Origin: an uncultured Eubacteriales bacterium
Lineage (GTDB): Bacteria; Bacillota; Clostridia; Oscillospirales; Acutalibacteraceae
Reading direction: 5' to 3'
Length of the DNA: 6,684 nt
NCBI GenBank assembly: GCA_934444895.1
Contig: CAKSDA010000086.1
Span: 1-6,684 of the forward strand
Shown here: positions 1 to 5,037 of the stretch, piece after piece
How the letters are laid out: each line of letters starts with the position of its first letter
Numbering within the stretch: position 1 is the stretch's first letter
Notes under the pieces: generated by a model
What the model was told of the DNA's origin: nothing
Seen by the model: the letters and a program-made list of their open reading frames with translations, nothing else
Databases searched by the model: none
Translations under genes and position numbers: made by a program

Positions 1-219
1 GTCATAGACATAGTCCTCAAGATTTGAAAGATCCTCATCTACTGCGTCAATCTGCTCGCAAAGCTCTGCACAACCGTCTTCAAGATCCTCTACCGTAAGA
101 GCCATATCTTCCAAAAGTTCAATAATATTTTTAAGGATCTTACTGTTTTTATTTTTTTCATCAAGCTCTAAGCCCTCTGCCAAACCTTTAATATAAGAAA
201 CTTTTTCTGATATTGTCAT
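1..219 (-). CDS. CD1247 N-terminal domain protein, 3'-truncated by window edge
   Basis: The first 73 codons of a leftward gene are present, and the frame is still open at base 1. The product begins MTISEKVSYIKGLAEGL and continues with a very acidic helical stretch rich in Glu, Asp and Leu, ending NLEDYVYD. This pattern (EKVSYxKGLAEGL near the start, then repeated LEDL/DEDL acidic helices) matches my memory of the clostridial family named after C. difficile CD1247, whose function is unknown. No signal peptide or membrane segment is visible in this part, and a coiled-coil-like helix is plausible. The ATG has a good GGGAG ribosome binding site at 228-235. The gene sits just downstream of efp, where B. 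subtilis has yqhV followed by spoIIIAA, so sporulation genes may follow beyond the edge; that is inference. Family assignment is by eye from a partial sequence. Confidence 0.8.
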   Translation of the reverse strand, partial: MTISEKVSYIKGLAEGLELDEKNKNSKILKNIIELLEDMALTVEDLEDGCAELCEQIDAVDEDLSNLEDYVYD

Positions 220-240
220 AAAAAACACTCCCTTTTATTT

Positions 241-269
241 ATTATAACTCATTTTTAAAAAGTATTAAA
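241..269 (-). promoter_or_regulatory. Possible sigma-A promoter of the CD1247-domain gene
   Basis: On the minus strand a perfect TATAAT (-10) lies at 241-246. It is preceded by a weak TTTAAT (-35) at 264-269 with a 17-nt spacer. Initiation about 7 nt downstream would leave a 5' leader of only about 15 nt, with the ribosome binding site (228-235) almost at the transcript end. That makes the call less certain. The gene could instead be read from efp. Confidence 0.4.
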
Positions 270-278
270 CAACAATTT

Positions 279-314
279 CGCCAAATGCACAAAGCGTACG
301 CAACATTTGCGGCG
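279..314. repeat. Imperfect inverted repeat between efp and the CD1247-domain gene
   Basis: The arms CGC-CAAATG (279-287) and CATTTG-GCG (304-314, with a 2-nt CG bulge) can pair over 9 bp. They enclose a self-complementary GCGTACGC at 294-301. On the minus strand the hairpin is followed by a T-rich but interrupted tract, so it could be a weak terminator or processing signal after efp. It is not a clear intrinsic terminator. Confidence 0.3.
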
Positions 315-366
315 TAGTAATTTTAAGGTTTAATACTGAATTTATTATAAATACAATCCGTCCGAA

Positions 367-924
367 TTATGCACGCTCCATATATTCACCGGTTCTGGTG
401 TCTATACGGATAACATCGCCCTCGTTAATGAAAAGCGGAACACGGATTTCGGCTCCGGTCTCAAGAGTTGCAGGTTTTGTAGCGTTTGTGGCTGTATCTC
501 CCTTAAATCCGGGATCGGTCTGGGTTACTGAAAGTTCTACGAAAGTAGGAGGCTCAATACCAAAAATTTTGCCTTTATATGAAAGGATTTTGCAAACCAT
601 GTTTTCTTTAACAAATTTGAAATTGTCGCCCAAATCGGCGCTGTTTACCGGAATAAGCTCATATGATTCAGGATCCATAAAATAGTAAAGATCTCCGTCA
701 TTATATGAATACTCCATTTCTTTGCGCTCAATATAAGCTGTAGGATACTTATCATTTGGATTGAATGTTCTTTCAACAACCGAACCGGCAATAACATTTC
801 TTATCTTTGCTCTTACAAAAGCAGCGCCTTTTCCGGGTTTTACATGCTGAAATTCAATAATCTGATAGACATTTCCCTCCATCTCGAATGTTACGCCATT
901 TCTGAAATCACCGGCACTTACCAT
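367..924 (-). CDS. efp: Translation elongation factor P (EF-P)
   Basis: EF-P binds between the ribosomal P and E sites and relieves stalling on consecutive prolines. The 185-residue product has the family's usual length and three-domain layout: an N-terminal KOW-like domain (about 1-62) followed by two OB folds (about 65-125 and 130-185). The tip of the functional loop reads HVKPGKGAAF with Lys32 at the tip. The equivalent Lys32 of B. subtilis is modified (5-aminopentanol) and that of E. coli is beta-lysylated; no modification enzyme (such as EpmA/EpmB) is encoded here. The C-terminal signature GDVIRIDTRTGEYMERA is intact. The ATG is supported by a GGAGGT ribosome binding site at 933-938. A consensus promoter inside the end of the upstream peptidase gene suggests a separate transcript with a leader of about 240 nt. 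The neighbours match the aroQ-yqhT-efp order of B. subtilis. Confidence 0.98.
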   Translation of the reverse strand: MVSAGDFRNGVTFEMEGNVYQIIEFQHVKPGKGAAFVRAKIRNVIAGSVVERTFNPNDKYPTAYIERKEMEYSYNDGDLYYFMDPESYELIPVNSADLGDNFKFVKENMVCKILSYKGKIFGIEPPTFVELSVTQTDPGFKGDTATNATKPATLETGAEIRVPLFINEGDVIRIDTRTGEYMERA

Positions 925-1166
925 AAATTTATACCTCCAAAGTATGTCCTAAAATTATTGTTTTTATTTTTTGTTATGATGCTTTAGCTCATAACATTCA
1001 CACAAAGTCTTATGTAAATCACCATATTACAGTTTTTTGCCGTTTCACACCCTCAAAGCTTAAAATACAAAAATATTCCTTTGCTTTATCGGACGCGCCT
1101 TGCAAAAAAACTTCCGATTTACAGGCGCAAAACAGATTTGCCCCATATAGTGTGCAACAATTGCAC
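925..1166 (-). promoter_or_regulatory. Long structured 5' leader of efp
   Basis: This is the 241-nt gap between the peptidase stop and the efp ATG, probably transcribed from the promoter at 1173-1201. It holds three structures. The first is a hairpin at the predicted 5' end (ATAG-TGCAA and TTGCA-CTAT arms, 1147-1169, with a 2-nt bulge). The second is an interleaved pair of 6-bp helices, 1088-1093 with 1113-1118 and 1095-1100 with 1123-1128, in H-type pseudoknot order. The third is a 9-bp hairpin (GTTATGA-GC arms, one bulged base) at 973-995, ending 35 nt before the ribosome binding site. A run of seven U lies in the loop of the second structure. I recognise no known riboswitch. The structures come from base complementarity only. 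Confidence 0.45.
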
Positions 1167-2224
1167 TATAAAATTATAAGCGTTTTATCCGCTTTTGTCA
1201 AGTTAATACCGCCATTTTTTGTTACTGCTACCATATCCTCAATACGGACTCCGAATTTCCCCGGTATATATATTCCCGGCTCAACCGTTACTATGTTGCC
1301 GGATTTAAGACAAGCGGAATTATAGGGCCCCAGATTAGGTGATTCGTGTATTTCAAGTCCTACGCCGTGACCGGTGCTGTGAGTAAAGTATTCACCGTAG
1401 CCTGCCGCTTCAATAACACTCCGCGCCGCCTTGTCCGCCTCAATACACGAAACGCCTTCGCGTATTGCAAGAACGGCATTATTATTTGCCTTTAAAACAG
1501 TATTATATATATTTCGCATTTCGTCAGAAACACTGCCAACCGCAACCGTTCTTGTCATATCGCTGTGATATCCGCAGTATACCGCTCCAAAGTCCATGGT
1601 TACAAATTCACCGTCGGCAATTTTTTTATCGCCGGGAACACCATGAGGCAATGAGCTTTTTACTCCTGAGACAACAATGGTTTCAAATGATGTTTTTTCG
1701 CTTTTTAAAAGCTTCATTTCATATTCAAGCTCAGCGGCAATTTCATTTTCGGTTACTCCGCATTTAATTTTGCCAAGGGTTTTTTCCAATGCCCTTTCGG
1801 CGATTTCCTGAGCCTTCAAAATGCAGTCGGTTTCATATTTTGTTTTAAGCTCTCTGTACCCGCAAATGATTTTGTTTATTCTTTCCTCAGGTATTACCTT
1901 TACCTCAAAAAGCTTTTCAAACATTACAACATCATCTATTGTGTTTGAAGTTTCAACATATAAAGTTTTTATTCCCTCTAAAAACTTCTCACAATCTGAT
2001 TTTATGCTGCGGAACAGTTCCACATTTATACCGTCTTTTACTCCTGAAGTAGCGGCCTCATAATATCTTCCATCTGTAAAAAGCACATTTTTATCTTTTC
2101 TTATGAAAAAATATCCTAAAGTAGAAGGAAATCCCGTGAGATAATGGCGTGAAACAGGGGTGTATATAAGTATAGCTTCATCATCTTTTATAATTCCGGT
2201 TAAATCCGAAAAAACGCCGCTCAT
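1166..2224 (-). CDS. yqhT: Xaa-Pro dipeptidase/aminopeptidase, M24B family (YqhT-like)
   Basis: This is a cytoplasmic metallopeptidase that cleaves Xaa-Pro bonds in peptides. The 352-residue product has a creatinase/prolidase N-terminal domain (about 1-125, including GRYYEAA) and a C-terminal pita-bread catalytic domain. The five di-metal ligands of the family are all present: Asp211 (TMDFGA), Asp222 (HSDMTRT), His286 (STGHGVGLEIHE), Glu315 (TVEPGIY) and Glu329 (VRIEDM). His194 (LPHGVPGD) and His293 are the usual extra active-site histidines. Length is close to B. subtilis YqhT. An in-frame start at 2302 exists, but it would add 26 basic residues overlapping aroQ. The ATG at 2224 forms an ATGA overlap with the aroQ stop and has a GGGGGG-type ribosome binding site, so translation is probably coupled. 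The last codons contain a promoter for efp. Exact substrate preference cannot be read from the sequence. Confidence 0.93.
   Translation of the reverse strand: MSGVFSDLTGIIKDDEAILIYTPVSRHYLTGFPSTLGYFFIRKDKNVLFTDGRYYEAATSGVKDGINVELFRSIKSDCEKFLEGIKTLYVETSNTIDDVVMFEKLFEVKVIPEERINKIICGYRELKTKYETDCILKAQEIAERALEKTLGKIKCGVTENEIAAELEYEMKLLKSEKTSFETIVVSGVKSSLPHGVPGDKKIADGEFVTMDFGAVYCGYHSDMTRTVAVGSVSDEMRNIYNTVLKANNNAVLAIREGVSCIEADKAARSVIEAAGYGEYFTHSTGHGVGLEIHESPNLGPYNSACLKSGNIVTVEPGIYIPGKFGVRIEDMVAVTKNGGINLTKADKTLIIL
1173..1201 (-). promoter_or_regulatory. Consensus sigma-A promoter for efp, inside the end of the peptidase gene
   Basis: On the minus strand TTGACA (1196-1201) and TATAAT (1173-1178) are both perfect and separated by exactly 17 nt. 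The boxes lie within the codons for the peptidase's last residues (Leu-Thr encoded by TTGACA; Leu-Ile-Ile spanning the -10). Initiation is expected near 1166, about at the peptidase stop codon. The only downstream gene it can serve is efp, at 924. Confidence 0.8.
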
Positions 2225-2655
2225 AGCTCTGCCCCCCGGCACAGCGCCGACAAAGCAAGCCTGTAGCTTTCTGCGCCGAAGCCTGCAATTGTTCCCACAC
2301 AAACCGGGCCTATAACAGATTTATGTCTGAATTCTTCCCTTGCCATAACATTTGACATATGGACCTCAACAAAAGGCTTATTTACCGAACTTATAGCATC
2401 CCTTATAGCATAGCTGTAATGTGTATAGGCACCGGCGTTTATTATACATGCGTCATACTCGGTCAAAACACTCTGTATTGCGGAAATAATCTCACCCTCG
2501 CAGTTTGATTGAAAGAAGCTGCATTCCGCACCTTTGCCCTTTGCATAATTCATAAGATCGTTGTTGATATCCTTTAGGGTTTGTGTTCCGTATGTTTCAG
2601 GCTCCCTTACCCCCAGCATATTAAGATTGGGACCGTTGATAACCAGTATTTTCAT
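2221..2655 (-). CDS. aroQ: 3-Dehydroquinate dehydratase, type II
   Basis: The enzyme catalyses the third step of the shikimate pathway, 3-dehydroquinate to 3-dehydroshikimate, as a cytosolic dodecamer. The 144-residue product has the type II length (about 140-150). It shows the opening motif INGPNLNMLGVREPETYG, with catalytic Tyr22 and Arg17 on the flexible lid. The substrate-binding segment INAGAYTHYS carries Asn73 and His79. The segment VEVHMSN carries the catalytic-site His99 with Ser101-Asn102, followed by AREEFRHKS with Arg110. The ATG at 2655 has a ribosome binding site AAGGAGTG that lies in the last codons (Lys-Gly-Val) of the preceding TIM-barrel gene, with only 5 nt between the two reading frames. 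The 3' end overlaps the peptidase start by 4 nt. Both junctions imply translational coupling. Confidence 0.97.
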   Translation of the reverse strand: MKILVINGPNLNMLGVREPETYGTQTLKDINNDLMNYAKGKGAECSFFQSNCEGEIISAIQSVLTEYDACIINAGAYTHYSYAIRDAISSVNKPFVEVHMSNVMAREEFRHKSVIGPVCVGTIAGFGAESYRLALSALCRGAEL

Positions 2656-2660
2656 GTTAC

Positions 2661-3521
2661 CTACACTCCTTTTGTAATCAAATCATAGTATTCTTTCATC
2701 TTTTTTGAATCCTCTGCCTGTGTTCCGGCTGATTCGCATATTAAAACCGGTGAAAGATTTTTCTTTGCAATAATTTCTATTACCGGTTCAAAATCAGGAC
2801 CGTAAACAGTATCGGCAAAGGTTAAATGCCGTTTTTCGCCGCCTTCGGTATATTCTATTTTTGAAAAATGTGAATGGAACTCTTTAAGTCTTGATATTCC
2901 AAGTCTGTTTTCTATGCTTTCAAATATTTTTTCGAACTCTTCTTTTGAATTAAGTCCACCTCCGGTTCGGGCGTTTAAATGTCCGAAATCTATGCATGGC
3001 AAAATGCGTTCGTCAATTTCGCAAAGGGTCAGCACTTCATCAAGAGTTCCAAGCTGATTTATTTTTCCCATTGTTTCAGGGCATATTCTTATGTCACTGA
3101 GCCCTTCTGAGTCAAGAGCCGAAACTGCGAGCTTCATAGTATCGAGTGCCAAATCCAAAGCCTGTTCCCTTGAAATTTTACCGCACGACCCTGTATGCAC
3201 GACTATTCGGCTTCCGCCCATATATTTTACGGCTTTTGCGCTTTCAATAATATATTTTACCGAATTAAGCCTTTTTTCCGGATCAACCGACGACATTGAT
3301 ATATAATACGGAGCATGCAGTGAGAAAGCAATATTCTTTTCAGCAGCAAGCCGTCCGAGCTCGGTTGCTTTTTCTTCGCCGATATTTACTCCTCTTCCGC
3401 ACTGATATTCAAATGCGTCAAGACCCATTTTTTCAATATATTCAGGCACATCGAGTGATGATTTATATCCCATCTCTTTAAAGCTCAGGGAATTGCCTGC
3501 CGGTCCGAAGATCGCCGACAT
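2661..3521 (-). CDS. Endonuclease IV-like TIM-barrel metalloprotein (AP endonuclease family 2 fold)
   Basis: The 286-residue product is a TIM barrel of the xylose isomerase-like/AP endonuclease 2 superfamily, similar in length and motif order to endonuclease IV (Nfo), which cuts DNA at abasic sites using three zinc ions. By-eye alignment to the E. coli Nfo ligands gives His69 (SLHAPYY), His109 (VVHTGS), Glu149 (CPETMG), Asp178 and His181 (IDFGHLNA), His216 (EFHSHFS), His232 (EKRHLTF) and Glu263 (ICESAG). Eight of nine ligands are therefore kept. The ninth (Nfo Asp229, in a DRH motif) falls at Lys230 here. It may be a diverged AP endonuclease, or a sugar isomerase/epimerase-type enzyme that has recruited two metals; the sequence alone does not decide. 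The start is set by AAAGGAGG at 3530-3537, overlapping the yqeG stop. It sits in the yqeG-aroQ operon with no DNA-repair neighbour. Confidence 0.85.
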   Translation of the reverse strand: MSAIFGPAGNSLSFKEMGYKSSLDVPEYIEKMGLDAFEYQCGRGVNIGEEKATELGRLAAEKNIAFSLHAPYYISMSSVDPEKRLNSVKYIIESAKAVKYMGGSRIVVHTGSCGKISREQALDLALDTMKLAVSALDSEGLSDIRICPETMGKINQLGTLDEVLTLCEIDERILPCIDFGHLNARTGGGLNSKEEFEKIFESIENRLGISRLKEFHSHFSKIEYTEGGEKRHLTFADTVYGPDFEPVIEIIAKKNLSPVLICESAGTQAEDSKKMKEYYDLITKGV

Positions 3522-3535
3522 TTTTTAATCCTCCT

Positions 3536-4033
3536 TTAAAAATCCGATTCTATTTTTAAAAGTTTAAGCACTTTCCTTTCAAGATTTCTCTTAAAAACAA
3601 ACCCCCTTGAAGTTTCAAGCTCAATAGGGCTTAGCAAAATTGTTTTGCACAAAGCCAAATGTCCGCCTAAAATATCCGTGAAAAGCTGGTCGCCCACAAT
3701 GGCGGAATTTTTGAGTTTGCTTTTCGCCTTTATTGCTGCCGCAAAAAAGCCGAAAGGAAGCGGCTTTGCTCCGAGAGCAACAAATGGAAGATCCACCTTA
3801 CAGGCAAAATTTTTAAGCCGTCCCGGCTTTGCATTTGAAAGGATTATTAATTTAATATCTGCCGACTGCATGCTTTTTATCCATTCAAAAAGTCCGTCAG
3901 CCGTTTTTTCGCCCTTGCGGATGCACATTGTATTGTCAACATCCAAAAATAATGTGTCAACGCCGATCTTTTTAAGCAGTTTCGGCGTTATATCCGTTAT
4001 TGATTTTAACTTAACATGCGGTTTAAGCAGCAT
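3536..4033 (-). CDS. yqeG: YqeG-family HAD-IIIA phosphatase
   Basis: This is a haloacid dehalogenase-fold hydrolase of the YqeG group, predicted to remove phosphate from a small molecule; the physiological substrate is unknown. The 165-residue product carries all four HAD motifs. Motif I is FLDVDNT, with nucleophile Asp31 and acid/base Asp33. Motif II is ILSNA (Ser66). Motif III is GAKPLPFGF (Lys90). Motif IV is VGDQLFTDILGG (Asp115 and Asp120). There is no large cap domain, as is usual for the short HAD-III proteins. I chose the ATG at 4033 because AGGTGAT lies just before it. A GTG three codons upstream is part of that ribosome binding site. The gene follows rpsU after a terminator-like hairpin and opens the packed yqeG-TIM barrel-aroQ-peptidase run, with the next start 14 nt away. 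Confidence 0.92.
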   Translation of the reverse strand: MLLKPHVKLKSITDITPKLLKKIGVDTLFLDVDNTMCIRKGEKTADGLFEWIKSMQSADIKLIILSNAKPGRLKNFACKVDLPFVALGAKPLPFGFFAAAIKAKSKLKNSAIVGDQLFTDILGGHLALCKTILLSPIELETSRGFVFKRNLERKVLKLLKIESDF

Positions 4034-4043
4034 TGTTATCACC

Positions 4044-4077
4044 TAAAAATAAAAACGACCTGCAAGCAAGCCGTTTT
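4044..4077 (-). terminator. Intrinsic terminator or attenuator between rpsU and yqeG
   Basis: The minus strand carries an 11-12 bp stem (arms 4066-4077 and 4052-4063, including two G-U pairs) with a very short loop. It is followed immediately by T5-A-T5 (4045-4055). This is a standard Rho-independent terminator for rpsU. Its U tract runs directly into the AGGTGAT ribosome binding site of yqeG, leaving no room for a promoter between them. The downstream operon is therefore likely fed by partial read-through. Confidence 0.8.
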
Positions 4078-4108
4078 AAGCAATTTATCCGAAATTTAGG
4101 ACAAGACA

Positions 4109-4285
4109 TCAGCGGAACTTACGCTTACGGGCAGCTTCCGACTTCTTTTTGCGCCTTACAGAGGGCTTTTCATAATGCTCTCTTTTGCGTACTTCCTGAA
4201 TAACGCCGTCTTTAGCTGTCTGCCTTTTAAAACGCCTGAGTGCGTTATCAAGAGATTCATTTTCTTTAATCTTTACCTGACTCAT
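4109..4285 (-). CDS. rpsU: Small ribosomal subunit protein bS21
   Basis: This small basic protein of the 30S subunit lies near the mRNA exit/platform and aids initiation-complex formation. The 58-residue product has the normal length and signature: MSQVKIKENESLDNALRRFK at the N terminus, then an Arg/Lys-rich helix (EVRKREHYEKPSVRRKKK), ending AARKRKFR. A TTG seven codons upstream keeps the frame open. The ATG at 4285 is the start because a strong GGAGGGAGGG ribosome binding site (4293-4302) precedes it at the right distance. Its own perfect-consensus promoter lies at 4336-4365, and a terminator-like hairpin follows about 30 nt after the stop. It therefore forms a short abundant transcript, with possible read-through into yqeG. 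Confidence 0.97.
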   Translation of the reverse strand: MSQVKIKENESLDNALRRFKRQTAKDGVIQEVRKREHYEKPSVRRKKKSEAARKRKFR

Positions 4286-4335
4286 TCTTGTTCCCTCCCT
4301 CCGCAATGATAGCAGGGGTAATATTCTAGATTAAT

Positions 4336-4365
4336 ATTATACTACATTTACCAAGGCTATGTCAA
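4336..4365 (-). promoter_or_regulatory. Consensus sigma-A promoter of rpsU
   Basis: On the minus strand a perfect TTGACA (4360-4365) and a perfect TATAAT (4336-4341) are separated by 18 nt. The predicted start near 4329 leaves a leader of about 44 nt before the rpsU ATG, containing its ribosome binding site. This strength suits a ribosomal protein gene. Confidence 0.88.
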
Positions 4366-4380
4366 GACCTCATTTTATGT

Positions 4381-4395
4381 GTATAATTATTATAC
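4381..4395. repeat. AT-rich dyad upstream of the rpsU promoter
   Basis: GTATAAT-T-ATTATAC is a perfect 7-bp inverted repeat around one base, placed 15 bp upstream of the rpsU -35 box. It is flanked by further complementary TTATGT (4375-4380) and ACATAA (4408-4413). It contains TATAAT on both strands but no acceptable -35 for either. It could be an operator or UP-like element; in such AT-rich DNA chance is also possible. Confidence 0.35.
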
Positions 4396-4476
4396 TAAAT
4401 GTATAAAACATAACCCGGACAAACGGTACCGCGGTTTGCGTTTTGGGCTGGGCCGGCAAGAACCCAGGCACTTTTC

Positions 4477-4525
4477 AAAATATAAAACAAAGCCTGCCTT
4501 AGCGCAATGCAAAAGGCAGGCTTTG
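4477..4525 (-). terminator. Strong intrinsic terminator after the P-loop gene
   Basis: A perfect 13-bp stem is formed by CAAAGCCTGCCTT (4488-4500) and its exact complement (4513-4525), with a 12-nt loop. On the minus strand the stem is followed by TTTTATATTTTG (4476-4487). It lies about 11 nt after the stop codon of the P-loop protein gene and ends the pgi unit before the rpsU promoter. On the plus strand no T tract follows, so it acts in one direction. Confidence 0.9.
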
Positions 4526-4536
4526 GACTCACCGGT

Positions 4537-4956
4537 TTATTTTATAACTTCTGCCAAATCAAAAATTTTAGCGGGAAGATCCGATTCCGGACAGGATAAT
4601 GTGAATGTGTAGTTTGTGTTACTGTCCTCGGACGCAGCCGACAGTCTGTCAAAGAAATCTGCCAACATATCATAATCTCTTTCACCGAGCCTTAAGGTTG
4701 CGTCAACAAAAATATCTGTTACATCATGGTTTGAGGAATAAATTCCGCAAAGAAGAGCGTAAAGTTCATTATATCCGGAAATTCCGTATGCGTCTGCATC
4801 AATAAGTCTTGCCTTGTGTGTTATATTGTATGTTAAGGTATCACCCTTTTCAACACAGACAACATTACCCTTGCTTGATTCTGCCGTCTGATTAACCAAA
4901 TCAATGAGTTTTTTTGTTTTTCCTGAACCTTTACTTCCGATAATAAGCTTAATCAT
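4537..4956 (-). CDS. Small P-loop ATP-binding protein of unknown function
   Basis: The 139-residue product opens with a textbook Walker A loop, IIGSKGSGKTKKL (residues 5-17, Lys13 and Thr14), directly after the first beta strand. A Walker B-like strand DIFVDATLR (81-89, Asp85) follows, then a helical stretch and a final strand YTFTLSCP (116-123). This is a compact P-loop NTPase core with no further domain, no membrane segment and no Cys cluster. I know it only as a conserved clostridial protein, sometimes loosely named ATP-binding or PilT-like; nothing here supports a pilus role. The ATG has AAGGAGTG at 4964-4971. It follows pgi by 74 nt without a recognisable promoter of its own and is closed by a strong terminator, so it probably shares the pgi transcript. 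Confidence 0.8.
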   Translation of the reverse strand: MIKLIIGSKGSGKTKKLIDLVNQTAESSKGNVVCVEKGDTLTYNITHKARLIDADAYGISGYNELYALLCGIYSSNHDVTDIFVDATLRLGERDYDMLADFFDRLSAASEDSNTNYTFTLSCPESDLPAKIFDLAEVIK

Positions 4957-4983
4957 ATTAGCTCACTCCTTTTTATAGTTTAA

Positions 4984-4997
4984 CCGCAAAAATGCGG
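4984..4997. repeat. Small hairpin between pgi and the P-loop gene
   Basis: CCGCA-AAAA-TGCGG forms a 5-bp stem with a 4-nt loop, 34 nt after the pgi stop on the minus strand. No U tract follows, so it is unlikely to terminate transcription fully. A role in mRNA stability or partial termination is possible. Confidence 0.3.
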
Positions 4998-5006
4998 GAA
5001 CCGACA

Positions 5007-5037
5007 AAAATACTATTTAATTTTAAAATACTATTTA
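5007..5037. repeat. 13-nt direct repeat duplicating the pgi stop codon
   Basis: AAAATACTATTTA occurs at 5007-5019 and again at 5025-5037, an exact 18-nt period. The second copy contains the pgi stop (TAG on the minus strand). Because the period is six codons, the first copy supplies another in-frame TAG. It looks like a small tandem duplication. Confidence 0.5.

Noticed and set aside
398..685. Plus-strand 95-codon open frame within efp
   Set aside because: It lies entirely antisense to the clear efp gene, with no ribosome binding site or family-like motifs. It is a shadow frame.
1060..1146. 28-codon upstream frame in the efp leader (possible leader peptide)
   Set aside because: The ATG at 1146 has no ribosome binding site, only a hairpin before it, and the peptide shows no run of regulatory codons.
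2225..2302. 26-residue N-terminal extension of the Xaa-Pro peptidase
   Set aside because: It would overlap aroQ by 82 nt and reads as a basic, non-homologous peptide. The ATG at 2224 with its ATGA overlap is the better start.
3645..4046. Plus-strand 133-codon open frame over yqeG
   Set aside because: It is antisense to a gene with all HAD motifs. The product shows no recognisable motif and no ribosome binding site was seen.
4420..4480. GC-rich patch considered as a tRNA or small RNA gene
   Set aside because: CTGGGTTC resembles part of a T arm, but no acceptor, anticodon or D arms can be drawn, and there is no promoter on either strand that fits.
4379..4612. Plus-strand 77-codon open frame between rpsU and the P-loop gene
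   Set aside because: It runs through the terminator stem and into the P-loop gene antisense. It has no ribosome binding site and no good plus-strand promoter.
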